This document shows positions 1 to 8,116 of a stretch of DNA of 12,402 bases, piece by piece (position 1 is the stretch's first letter; every line of letters begins with the position of its first letter). A model generated the notes under the pieces. The model was given only the letters and a program-made list of their open reading frames with translations. It did not search any database and was not told the DNA's origin. The stretch comes from Phoronis pallida (lineage: Eukaryota > Phoronida > Phoronidae), in contig JAOXYC010188245.1 in the NCBI GenBank assembly GCA_028565715.1, positions 1 to 12,402 of the forward strand, read 5' to 3'. Both the position numbers and the translations under genes were made by a program.

Positions 1-458
1 ATTGTTTAATATACAACTTCCCAAAAACGAATTACTGTAAGTTTCATTTGAAATGTATGGAATCTTTACAAAAGATTTTAGTGGTAAGTTATGGTGGTCT
101 TGCCTTTTAGCCTCAGTTTGGTGGTCATTTAATCTTGGATCAGGATAGAATACAGTCAAGTTACTCAGGATAGAATACAGTCAAGTTACTCTGACTATCG
201 CTGGTTAATTTAATCTCCAAAAAAATGTGCCAATCAGTAACAAGCAGTTCAGGTTCACTTAGCAATTTATTTTTGGTAGATGGATGTCCAAGTCTTTTGT
301 GCATTATGATGACACCCGTGTGATTTTTTAAGAAAATGAAAACCTTGAGATTAAACATTTATTTAATATCCACCTTTATCCACCAATTTAGATGAGTGTT
401 TATGACTGCTAAATACATGAACCATCTACAATACGTAAGACTTTATGAAAAAGAATAC
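1..458 (-). other. Intronic sequence after exon p
   Basis: No exon resembling the conserved DNAAF9 C-terminus was found in any minus-strand frame. The stretch is AT-rich and holds the 25-bp tandem duplication at 140-189. It is best read as the start of the last or a late intron continuing off the left edge. Confidence 0.6.
140..189. repeat. Perfect 25-bp tandem duplication
   Basis: Two identical 25-bp units lie head to tail (140-164 and 165-189), each starting tcaggatagaatacag and ending caagttac. Being identical, they suggest a recent duplication. They lie in non-coding sequence after the last visible exon. Confidence 0.95.
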
Positions 459-524
459 CTCAACATTCTTCAGCTCAGCAGCACTTAGACTAGAACGTGT
501 TCTCAATGCTATCTTCTCTGGTTT
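459..524 (-). CDS. DNAAF9: DNAAF9 exon p (last exon visible)
   Basis: The acceptor is tttttcag and the donor is gtattc. 22 codons, phase 0 at both ends. The peptide KPEKIALRTRSSLSAAELK then NVE corresponds to human [21 protein letters not shown]. A good donor follows and there is no stop, so at least one more exon, carrying the C-terminal 60 or so residues, is expected beyond the left edge. Confidence 0.9.
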
Positions 525-3500
525 CTGAAAAAAAATAAAAATAAAATGAAGAGTTACATTTCATTCAACAAATACTTATTCACGAATACCACCATTTCAA
601 TTTATTTTTTTCAATAAATGTTAACTTACGAATTAAAATACTGTACAACATAACTTGACTGGATAAGTGTCAAGCTCACTGTACGCTAATAAGTTGAATA
701 CGATAACTTCTATCACAAAACTCTTACCTGTTTGCCACAAATTCTGAGCCATTCCTTCAATTTGGACTCTTCCAGATCACATCCTGTGAAGACTACTGAG
801 TTGTACTCCTGTTTGGGCAGTCCATTGTCTCCAGAAGAGGGTGGTCTAGGTTGCACATCCATTGCAGACATAAGAAGTGTATTACTGAGTGTAATAAAGT
901 GAATCTCTATCTTCTTGTCAGGAGCATCTGAAAAAGTTAAATAAAAATTTGAATTATCAAAATGTATAAATCTGAGTGAGATTATCTAAATTTTAGTTAA
1001 AATGTTATAATTTTTAAAATCATGCTTTTAAATATACTGTCAGAGGGTATTAATACCATTTTATGCACTATATATCTAGTCCCAAATATAAAAGGTAACT
1101 TTGATAAAGGATACAGATCTGTTCTCATCTTGTAAAACTCACTTTTGAAGATCTTTAATATTTCATAAAATCCGTTCCAATACGTGACTTCTAACGTCAC
1201 TGCCCTCATCTAATCACATAACAAAACATGTCAATCACAGAGAGACAGGTTCTTGAAGCGAGTCATGCTTTTGGTAAGTTTTGGAAAACTGCGTGAAGAA
1301 AGGTTTCGAAAACCCAAACACACTGGTTTATGGTTCAATTCTAAGTCAGAGTGTTTGTCAAATTGTGTTTCATTGTTATCAATGATAGACATCTTTATAC
1401 CAACCTGACATTGTTGTGATGGCTCTAACTGCATAGATATTGCCGGAGTATGGTTGAGATCGTAGAGTAGTACGGAGTGCTCTCAACTTTGAGGTGAATT
1501 TGTTCTTTTCTAGTGGTTGAGGAAACCGAACACAGATTTCTGTCATTCGTGGAAAACTATCACTACTGGCAAAATTCTTGGTTTTCCTGAAACAAAATCA
1601 ATAAAATAGATTGAAAAAGAGATTCACAAATAGTCATCAAAAAAGCACCGTTTCATTACCAGTTGTCACTCTCACGTAAGGTCTCATAATCAAAATATTT
1701 TACTTAGCTCTGAACGTGCTTGACTTTGTTGAAAAAATAGTGACTATGCACGTAAAATAGTTTTTTTGGAAATTTACACAAAGCAATCATCATTTCATTG
1801 ACCAATTCAAATCTGACCACATAGACGTCTAGAGATATCAAAATGCAGCTTTTAAAATCTTTCATAGTTTTGTATCAAGAAAACTCTTGAGTTATGAAAT
1901 AATAATATTTTGAGACTTAGTTCTTTCAAAAAATGGAATTTAAAAACAAGTTGTAGAGACTACCTACCAGCCAGGACATGAGAGGAAGCGAGCTCTGACC
2001 TTGTCATTCTCCATAAATTCACTGTCTGATAATATCAATTCAATGTCCGGACTCCTGAAAATAAAAAAATGAAATCCAATTCAATTGAACAGATATTGTT
2101 TTAAGAAAATCATTTCAAAACTCACAGGACATTATTGACCAAGCATCACAAAAAAAATCCTGAGAGTATTACTTACATGGAACTTGAAATTGAATTTTCT
2201 TTTGGTTTATGAACAATTGTGCAGTTTTGCTATACGTCATGCAGTCACTTTTTGTAAGGGCTTGGAGCAATCTTGATTCTCCTGTTTATATCTATGTAAC
2301 TTTATGCTTTATAACCAGAGAGTTAATATATGCCCCCTATATTTAGCAATAGCACATATAAAACATCCACACATACCTTGTCACCTGACCTCTATCAGCC
2401 AATAAGAATGCTGCATTAGCGTTGACTGCTCTAATGAGGTGCTGAGCCTCAAGCAAGGCTTGATTCTTGAGATTAGTTGAGCTGGTGAAGAGAATATTAT
2501 CCACCCAGCCTTGCGAACATTGGTCTAGAAGCTTGGGCAGTGTCATTCTGTTCTCCATGAACATATTCAGTGGGTCAACACATACTGTGATTGAACCTGG
2601 AGTGACATAGGGAGGTCAAGTGTATTAAGTCATTTTTCAGTCACTTTGTTTACTGTATGTTTGGTATGCGCTGATTGTTATGTAACTGTTATTTACTAAC
2701 TAAAGGTGTCACTCCAGTATTTGAAATAGACATGCAATGTTGCACTAAACAAGGCATAAATCTGATGCAACCTCTTGAAGGTACTAAGAATTTAGTGAAT
2801 TGATAAATTTCAAATCCATGGTTACCTATTTTGAGGTGTTTGGATGTTTCCACATCAGGATGGTTGAGAATGCAGGATACTACAGGAACTATGTCTGTGA
2901 ATCTGTAAAGAAAATAAATCATTAGCACTCAGTAATAAATTATAAATATTTGAGTCTTTGCTATCAATATGTACAATTACGAAATGGCCAAATCAAGAAG
3001 TAGGATACATTTTTTTGTTTAAAGAATTGTTGAAATCAAAAAGTCGTGTTGCTAAGCTCTTAAAAATTTCATGAACTTTTTGTCAAGTTGAAATGTTGTC
3101 CCATTTTAAATGCAGCATACCATATCTGATTCAACTAATGATTTCACATGAAACTAAAACATTTTAAAAATATTAGGCTACAAGCCAACACAATCATATC
3201 ACTTAGTATAATGTAACAAACCCAGGCGTGACAACTAGCGCCCTCATCCTCTTCCTTCCCGTACCAGACCGTGTTGATTTCTTCTTTAACGCCTGTACTG
3301 CTGAGGTCAGTGTATTCTGTAGACCGACGGGATCAAATAACTCTACATTGTCAGCTGGATGCTTGATGACCATCCACCTAGAAATAAAGGCAGTACTCAT
3401 GGAATAAATTAAAATTGTGCATTATGTAGTGCAGTTAACATGGTATTGTATCAAGAACAACCTTTTGATTTTTGAAGGAATTCGATCCCAGCTTTAAAGG

Positions 3501-6500
3501 TACAGGCAACAATTTCTAGATGTCCTTTAGGATGGTTGGTAATGTTATCATTATGCTAGAAAAAACAATTTAAGTGAACAAAAAATTTTGTTTGAAAATA
3601 TATTTTTGATATGCAACACCAGAATAAATAAGTTATTATGCTTTTTCAAGTAAAACAAAATGATAATTCGCCCGTCACAAGACATGACATAGCCGGCTAC
3701 ATCACAACACATCAGTTATTTGGAACATTCCATAGACAAAATCATTGACACTTTTCATATAGAAAATAAAGTCAAAGTCCCCTATTACCTATGTTGTTCC
3801 TTGTTCAGATTAGTTAGCGTCTGTGCTAGTTCCTCACGGAAGCTACCCACTACACCACTGATCACTGTGACCACAAGTTCATCACTGCTTTCAAAGCTTC
3901 CCTGGTCAAATGGTTCTTTTAGCAGTATTGGTAGATCAGATTTAGACATTGCTTCCTCACATACACTGCTCACTGCTAAGTGGTCTAGGAATCTGTCAAA
4001 TTTAACATACAATACATTTCCACAATATAATTAATTTTGATATGAACGGGAACAAATTTTACTTATTAACTGGATATATCATTTTGGGTCAAAATTGAAC
4101 CACCGGAATATTTAAAACTATTGCAATCCATGATGATAAATAATAACCAATAATAAACCATTTAGAAATAATCTTGATAAATTGTGAAAACCTAATTTTT
4201 AGTTTATTTTAGTTCTTGTGTTAATTGTTATCATTTGTGGTCAAGAACAAACAAAATCTAGCAGTCATACTTTTTGATTTAGTCAACAATCTGCTGATTC
4301 CATGCTCATATTTTCTAACGCCTATACAGAATTTTCAACACATCCATTCCAGGTGTAGAATGAAGTTAAATGACTAGACATACCTCTGTAGGTCAGGTAA
4401 GTACATCTCAGCCTTCTTCAGTGAAGATACCTGTGAACTGGCATGAGAGAAGATCTGGAACTTTCTCTGTAACTGAGCATGGCTGAAAGACAAATATCAC
4501 AAAATAATCAATCCAGAATTTGAACAGGTTAGAATGATTTATTTTTCAAACCGAATATTAAAGTCAAATATTTTCATAAATAAGAAATATCTTTGACTTC
4601 TTAAAGAAACTGTCTCCTCGTTGGTCACGATCTGGCATCAAAATTCAAATCAACTAGAAAGTTTGTGTATGAGTCCTTTGATAAACATAACTCACTTGCA
4701 TCTTGGAAAAAAAAATCTGTAAAGGGGCTTTTGGGAGCTTTTTGTATCCAAATCTTACCAATTTGACCCCAGATCCTCACCAACGAGGAGACAGTATCTT
4801 TGATTATTATTTATAAAGATTTGTTATCCCTTATGTCCAACAAGTCAGTCAGGTGAGATGATATAGTTACAAATAGTAATTAAATTTACAGTGTCATGTT
4901 TCCTCAACTATTACACCAAGATTTTGACATGCAGCAATCTCAGTTCTTGGGATGATTTAAGAATAAATAAAAACATATTATTTAAATAGTGAATCATTTT
5001 AGATTATCTTAATTACAATATGAACTAACCACACTTTGAGATTGTTGGGTAACTCCTCGATAATCTGCATTATAGAGCCCTCCTGTTTACGCCATAAATG
5101 TAACACATCACTGAAGAATTCTTTGTATGCTTTTGTCTTCGGTGAAAACACAATGACGAGCTGGCAGTCATCAGAGTCTAGATGATATGGTATAGTAGGC
5201 CTGACAGAAGGACTATAGTTTAGGATGAGGAGTGCCACAGCACTAGTTGAGTCCTAAAAGGAAAAAAGAAGAAATCATTAATAGGCAATCACTTATTTCA
5301 ATCAAAACAATGCACTTCTATTTCTAAAATGATGAGGTTGTAAACTATCAGAAGTAGTGCTATTTAAATCTGGAATTATCTACAGTACTCATTAAATACA
5401 ATTTAAGAGACCATTTTAAAGAAAATTAAAAAGACTGCATTACCCCATCATAAAACTGCATATTTGTCAGAACATGCTTTGGTAGACAAAAACAGCCAAA
5501 CCGACTGTCAACCATCATAATTGCTTCTTCAAAGATGTGCAGTGCAACTGAAATAATAATAATAAAACAATACAGATACAAAACTCTACTATAAATTGAT
5601 CGTACAGATGAATGAACTTAATTTATTAACTCAATATTGGTTGAAAATGCAGGAGCTGCTTTGAATGTCAGAAAAACTGAAGGCAAATTAAACATTCATA
5701 ATAAGACTGAATCAAAAGAAATTGCTCTTCCCAATCAGTGTGGCCTTAGGCTTACTCAAACTTGAATTGATAAAGTTTGCTCAATTGTATAACAAGTCAT
5801 TACTATGGAAGGCGATTCCCTTCATATTAGAAGAATCACTGCGCTCGGTTTAAAATCACTGCGGTGCCTCCAAAAAGACCGTAGTGATTATGAAAGCACC
5901 GCAGCGATTATGGAAGCCCCGTAGTGATTATGGCAGCACTGCGGTGATTTTAAAACGACCGCGGTGATTCTTCTAATATGAAAGTAATCGCCTTCCATAA
6001 TTTACATGGTAGGGGAACTTTTCTCAAAATGAGTGAATCTATTTGTTAATTGCGGAGAACCAATTAAGGTAAAGTTAAACCCAGGTCAAGTTATAGACCA
6101 ATGTTACCATCTTGGTTATTGGCGAGGTTTGATCTGCTCCAGATATCCACTGTTGCACCATGAACGAGGGCTTTACCAAACTGTAGAGACTCGGGTGATT
6201 TTAGAAACTGCATAGTTTTCTGTGAGGCTTCTACCTCCTGTTGACTTATCTGAAGAAAGAAATGTTGAAATTAAAGGGGCCAATTCAGTTATGTCAGAAA
6301 AAGCATCTAACCCAAAAATATTATCACACTGTCTGTAAATAGATCACAAAAATTGGTTAAAAGAACATTAAGATGGGAAAATAAATGCTTTTAGTTTAGA
6401 CATTGTGGTATCTTAAAATTTGTATATGGAATAAAATATTTTGATTAAAAGTATTTCATTTGAACAAGAGTCCAGTTTGTATTGTTCGCCAATGACACCT

Positions 6501-7894
6501 CCCAAGATTCAGATTATTGTCATTTTATACAATTAACATGGCAAGAATATTGTTTAACCTATAACTCACCATCCATGCTGTGTATCTTGGAATGTGGGCT
6601 GTCAATACTGTATATTGTCCATTGATACCCTCTTTACCTGAAGGTAAAAAGACGAGTGTCTGTCAAAACCATTGGTTTAGAAATGCAATTACGATGGTTA
6701 TTTGACTATGGTGTATAAAAAATGCCAATTAAATAAAATAAAGTCAGTCAAGACTTACAAATAATCTTGAAATGATGAGCAACACTATCATTAGAGCATT
6801 GCAAAGTGTTAGTTCTGCATGAATCATTGATGCTATTTGTATTTACTCATCATGGTTTTTCTGCTGTATTGACTTGTCATTCTACTAAAGCTTGACAATG
6901 GTGGACGTCTCTTGAAATTAAAACAATATAAGTTTTTTAATCGCAATTAAAAGTACTAAACATTTTTCAAAAGCGATACAGAAGCTACCAACCTTTATCC
7001 ACAGTGTGTATGGTCGAGTCAAGGAATGATTCCGCAAACGAGACAGAACCCAGTGAATTTCCAGGATGTTCACTGCTAGGAATATCGTAGACCGTCAGAC
7101 TAATCATCTTCACATACGGACAAGATTTCCCCTCCACCAGGGGGAGTGACTGGGCATGGTTGTTGAGGACCTCTATAGTGAAGCTCACTTTACTGTGGGA
7201 AACAAAAAGTATGATAATAGAAACATTCCTGCAGCAAGGATGTCGCTTAAGGATTAAATAAATGCAAGAAATCATTTTGAAAATGACAAGTTAGCAAGTT
7301 TTCTTTTCTTTATAAAAAAAATTATTGGATTTGGGTTGCCAATTCAAATGTTACAAAATAAACAACAAACCTGGTATCCAAATCTAAGCCAATCAACGCA
7401 CACCTATCCTGTACGAGTTTGTACGCTTTACTCTGAGCCTAAAAATTCGGAGATAGAAGAAGAGAAAGTATATATTGTCACTGATCTTTTATATTTTTCA
7501 AACAGAATGTATGAATCTGTGCATGTGTCCGTACTACTGCGTAGAGTGAGCATACTGCGTTTTTACACGCAGTACACACACAACACACTATGAGCACATG
7601 GAATGACACTTTAAGACCATAGGGCTGCTCTTAGAATAATTGCAAATACTGAATTTATCAAAATAGACTTTAAGATGTTTTTGAGTAAAAATTGCTTGAG
7701 AATTTAGTTTTAAACTTAAACATGGCTGTTACATTTCTTCTCACCCCACACTCATGGTCTCACCTGTTTACAGCTCAGTGTTGCTGCATAGATGGGTAGG
7801 ACTTCAAGTAAAACCTCCACAATGATGGCATACGTCTGATTGAGTAGTATCTGGTCTTTACTGCTAGAGGGCGCTGTAGAGGCATCACTGTTAA
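459..7894 (-). CDS. DNAAF9: Dynein axonemal assembly factor 9 (Shulin/C20orf194 orthologue), middle and C-terminal part, 16 exons
   Basis: DNAAF9/Shulin is a cytoplasmic factor that binds newly made outer-arm axonemal dynein, holds it closed and inactive, and assists its delivery to cilia; the human protein has also been linked to the small GTPase ARL3. Sixteen exons on the minus strand (7764-7894, 7371-7438, 6993-7192, 6570-6637, 6108-6249, 5444-5547, 5030-5253, 4384-4482, 3789-3992, 3222-3377, 2826-2902, 2377-2596, 1968-2054, 1405-1586, 728-927, 459-524) are all bounded by AG/GT and join in phase into 2228 nt, 742 codons, without a stop. Matches recalled from the human protein include VYDIP, FYDGDSTS, LDQCSQG, DIELILS, SGNIY and the C-terminal LKEWLR..KQKP stretch. 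No signal peptide or membrane segment is seen. Compared with about 1177 residues in human, roughly 370 N-terminal and 60 C-terminal residues are missing, probably off-window. Family identity is confident; exact exon ends are inferred from splice signals and phase only. Confidence 0.93.
728..927 (-). CDS. DNAAF9: DNAAF9 exon o
   Basis: The acceptor is ctttttcag and the donor is gtaaga. Two completing bases and 66 codons, ending on a codon boundary. It reads DKKIEIHFITLSNTLLMSAM, then a proline-rich linker (QPRPPSSGDNGLPKQE), then VVFTGCDLEESKLKEWLRIC. Human has PTPPPDS in the linker and LVFIGCSLKEDSIKDWLR after it. Confidence 0.94.
1405..1586 (-). CDS. DNAAF9: DNAAF9 exon n
   Basis: The acceptor is tgtttcag and the donor is gttggt. 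60 codons in phase with both neighbours. Key segments are EICVRFPQPLEKNKFTSKLR and SQPYSGNIYAV. Human has [20 protein letters not shown] and PSPFSGNIYHI at this point, including the rare PLEK and SGNIY cores. Confidence 0.94.
1968..2054 (-). CDS. DNAAF9: DNAAF9 exon m
   Basis: The acceptor is ttttcag and the donor is gtaggt. 28 whole codons. The peptide SPDIELILSDSEFMENDKVR runs to RFLSCPG, with the tryptophan codon split across the next intron. Human has DIELILSENSF and RYLMYPGW. Confidence 0.93.
2377..2596 (-). CDS. DNAAF9: DNAAF9 exon l, most conserved segment
   Basis: The acceptor is actccag and the donor is gtatgt. The 220 nt have two completing bases, 72 codons and two carried bases. 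Segments are ITVCVDPLNMFMENRMTLPK, LLDQCSQGWVDNILFTSS and AQHLIRAVNANAAFLLADRG. Human DNAAF9 has ITACVEPMSCYMEHRF, LDQCSQGLVSNVVFTS and LIRAANPAAAFILAENG at the same places. This exon alone is nearly enough to name the family. Confidence 0.95.
2826..2902 (-). CDS. DNAAF9: DNAAF9 exon k
   Basis: The acceptor is tttacag and the donor is gtaacc. A short exon with 25 codons. The peptide FTDIVPVVSCILNHPDVE then TSKHLKI matches human [20 protein letters not shown]. The preceding exon supplies TPG, giving a TPGFTD turn where human has LQGYTD. Confidence 0.92.
3222..3377 (-). CDS. DNAAF9: DNAAF9 exon j
   Basis: The acceptor is atttctag and the donor is gtttgt. One base completes the Arg codon, then 51 codons follow, with two carried bases. 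It starts WMVIKHPADNVELFDP (human RWMVYRQ), has a strongly basic stretch (KKKSTRSGTGRKRMR) and ends in the strand ALVVTP, joined to the glycine of TPGFTD. The basic stretch could be a flexible loop; no function is claimed for it. Confidence 0.9.
3462..3555 (-). other. Exon-like open segment that does not fit the gene's phase
   Basis: Between exons i and j a 94-nt segment has a good acceptor (tttttctag) and a donor (gttgtt). One frame is open for 31 residues, HNDNITNHPKGHLEIVACTF then KAGIEFLQKSK. Entered from exon i (phase 2) it hits TAG after 12 whole codons. Its length of 94 is not a multiple of three. Direct joining of exons i and j already reproduces the human LHKECGRWMV junction. It may be a poison exon, a repeat fragment or chance. 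Confidence 0.3.
3789..3992 (-). CDS. DNAAF9: DNAAF9 exon i, start of a P-loop-like region
   Basis: The acceptor is ttgacag and the donor is gtaata. The exon has 67 codons in phase with both neighbours. It begins FLDHLAVSSVCEEAMSKSDL (human WFLQHFAISSI) and contains a hydrophobic strand, glycine loop and helix: VVTVISGVVGSFREELAQTL. The human counterpart reads IISIVTGLPGC. The layout recalls a Walker A loop, but the lysine is absent, so nucleotide binding of the usual kind is doubtful. Confidence 0.9.
4384..4482 (-). CDS. DNAAF9: DNAAF9 exon h
   Basis: The acceptor is tctttcag and the donor is gtatgt. The 99 nt comprise one completing base (Cys codon), 32 codons and two carried bases. The peptide HAQLQRKFQIFSHASSQVSS continues LKKAEMYLPDLQ; it is helical and corresponds to human SSAQKLFSALSQ..KLPELDW. 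The intron before it holds the inverted-repeat element at 4603-4801. Confidence 0.88.
4603..4801. mobile_element. MITE-like element with 40-bp terminal inverted repeats
   Basis: Left arm 4603-4642 and right arm 4762-4801 are reverse complements at 35 of 40 positions. A perfect 17-base core ACTGTCTCCTCGTTGGT is present in both. Total length is 199 bp, the inside is AT-rich, and no coding capacity is seen. No clear target-site duplication is visible. It lies within the 547-bp intron between exons g and h. Size and structure fit a non-autonomous DNA transposon; the superfamily is unknown. Confidence 0.75.
5030..5253 (-). CDS. DNAAF9: DNAAF9 exon g
   Basis: The acceptor is ccttttag and the donor is gttagt. 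This is the longest exon in the window (224 nt: 74 codons plus two bases). It opens with DSTSAVALLILNY and continues with QLVIVFSPKTKAYKEFFSDV, corresponding to human MIALFPKSKIYQAFYSEV, then LHLWRKQEGS and an acidic helix. A three-layer alternating strand and helix pattern is apparent. Confidence 0.92.
5444..5547 (-). CDS. DNAAF9: DNAAF9 exon f
   Basis: The acceptor is atttcag and the donor is gtaatg. Two bases complete a valine codon, followed by 34 codons ending on a codon boundary. The peptide ALHIFEEAIMMVDSRFGCF is followed by CLPKHVLTNMQFYDG. The FYDG end joins the DSTS start of the next exon and reproduces the FYDGDSTS core recalled from human DNAAF9. Confidence 0.92.
5804..5999. mobile_element. 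MITE-like foldback element with 20-bp periodic units
   Basis: Ends are inverted repeats: 5804-5839 and 5964-5999 match at 34 of 36 positions, starting TATGGAAGGCGATT. Similarity continues inwards without gaps to about 5866 and 5937. The centre holds units ending CCGYRGYGATT at an exact 20-bp spacing (starts 5879, 5899, 5919, 5939, 5959). Inverted copies AATCACTGCG lie 20 bp apart at 5834 and 5854. The element is far richer in GC than its surroundings and non-coding. No clear target-site duplication is seen. It sits in the 560-bp intron between exons e and f. Confidence 0.8.
5879..5970. repeat. Five direct units at 20-bp period
   Basis: Units CCGTAGTGATTA, CCGCAGCGATTA, CCGTAGTGATTA, CTGCGGTGATTT and CCGCGGTGATTC begin exactly 20 bp apart, separated by 8-bp spacers, mostly resembling TGRMAGCA. 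They form the core and right arm of the foldback element. Confidence 0.9.
6108..6249 (-). CDS. DNAAF9: DNAAF9 exon e
   Basis: The acceptor is ttcttcag and the donor is gtaaca. The exon starts on a codon boundary and carries one base (G) onward; 142 nt give 47 codons. The peptide begins ISQQEVEASQKTMQFLKSPE and later reads ALVHGATVDIWSRSNL, corresponding to human GGEGAYLYSSNL. The donor lies about 110 bp upstream, in the gene's direction, of the inverted-repeat element at 5804-5999. Confidence 0.88.
6570..6637 (-). CDS. DNAAF9: DNAAF9 exon d
   Basis: A 68-nt exon between acceptor ccttcag and donor gtgagt. Two bases complete the glycine codon carried from exon c, followed by 22 codons. The peptide KEGINGQYTVLTAHIPRYTA ends in WM. 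It corresponds to the human segment ending VVLTAAVPRFCSWL. Confidence 0.88.
6993..7192 (-). CDS. DNAAF9: DNAAF9 exon c
   Basis: The acceptor is cccacag and the donor is gttggt. The 200 nt comprise one completing base, 66 codons and one carried base. Beta-strand-like segments are visible: KVSFTIEVLNNHAQSLPLVE, then MISLTVYDIPSSEHPG and LGSVSFAESFL. The last two correspond closely to human SMAVYDIPDLLGG and LGSVVFSESFL, among the strongest matches to the family. Confidence 0.9.
7371..7438 (-). CDS. DNAAF9: DNAAF9 exon b
   Basis: A 68-nt exon between acceptor ttttag and donor gtttgt, entered in phase 0 and leaving two bases (AG). It encodes 22 residues, AQSKAYKLVQDRCALIGLDL plus DT. The next exon cannot be joined directly to exon a: that would read TAA at once. 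This short exon restores the frame, which is strong internal support for it. Confidence 0.85.
7535..7574. repeat. TACTGCGT repeats forming a short hairpin
   Basis: TACTGCGT occurs at 7535-7542 and 7553-7560, and its exact reverse complement ACGCAGTA at 7567-7574. The second and third can pair as an 8-bp stem with a 6-base loop. They lie in the intron between exons a and b, next to a CA-rich run. Confidence 0.7.
7764..7894 (-). CDS. DNAAF9: DNAAF9 exon a (first exon visible)
   Basis: The acceptor is ttacag and the donor is gtgaga. The exon begins with the last two bases of a codon split by the upstream intron and ends on a codon boundary. It encodes 43 residues: a Ser/Thr/Ala-rich linker (NSDASTAPSSSKDQ), then a hydrophobic helix (LNQTYAIIVEVLLEVL). 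The helix corresponds to the human QIYAAVIEAVL region. Because an upstream part-codon is required, this is not the first coding exon. Confidence 0.85.
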
Positions 7895-8070
7895 CTGTAA
7901 TAAAGAAAAACCAATTATAGAATATTGTAAATATTCAGAAAAAGACAAGTAGAAGAAATCACTGTAGTAGGCTATGCCATTGTTAGAGTATTGATGATTT
8001 TTTCCAAAACTGAGAAAAAAATGTTAATAACGGAGGAGGAGGATTGGATAGTAGGATAACTAGAAATCGT

Positions 8071-8116
8071 GATTCAAAAACCAGGAGGTCTCGGTTTAGG
8101 GATGTTAACCGCCCAC
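8071..8116 (-). repeat. Possible degenerate tRNA-derived SINE fragment
   Basis: On the minus strand, GCGGTTAACATC resembles a tRNA A box. About 25 bases later GGTTTTTGAATCACG resembles a B box (usual core GGTTCGAATCC) with an inserted base. Spacing and order fit a tRNA-like promoter. No tRNA fold or SINE tail is evident, so this is weak. Confidence 0.25.

Noticed and set aside
161-358. Minus-strand open frame containing HKRLGHPS, similar to the pre-integrase motif of Copia retrotransposons
   Set aside because: Only that short word matches. The rest resembles no retrotransposon protein and includes the tandem duplication at its end; probably chance.
997-1209. Exon-like segment with an acceptor near 1210 and a donor-like GTGAGT near 1142, open for 70 codons
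   Set aside because: Entered in the phase set by exon n it stops within 16 codons. The direct join of exons n and o already matches the human protein without a gap.
1231-1434. Minus-strand open frame overlapping exon n
   Set aside because: It reads the end of exon n in a different frame and runs through its donor site into the intron; the phase-consistent frame is the DNAAF9 one.
3720-4034. 104-codon open frame on the plus strand, the longest by codon count
   Set aside because: It lies antisense over DNAAF9 exon i and has no recognisable features; it is a shadow of the real exon.
4588-4805. ATCTTTGA on both sides of the 4603-4801 element as a target-site duplication
   Set aside because: The left copy is separated from the element end by several bases and the right copy overlaps the terminal repeat, so it is not a clean duplication.
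6033-6215. 60-codon plus-strand open frame
   Set aside because: It is antisense to exon e and unlike known proteins.
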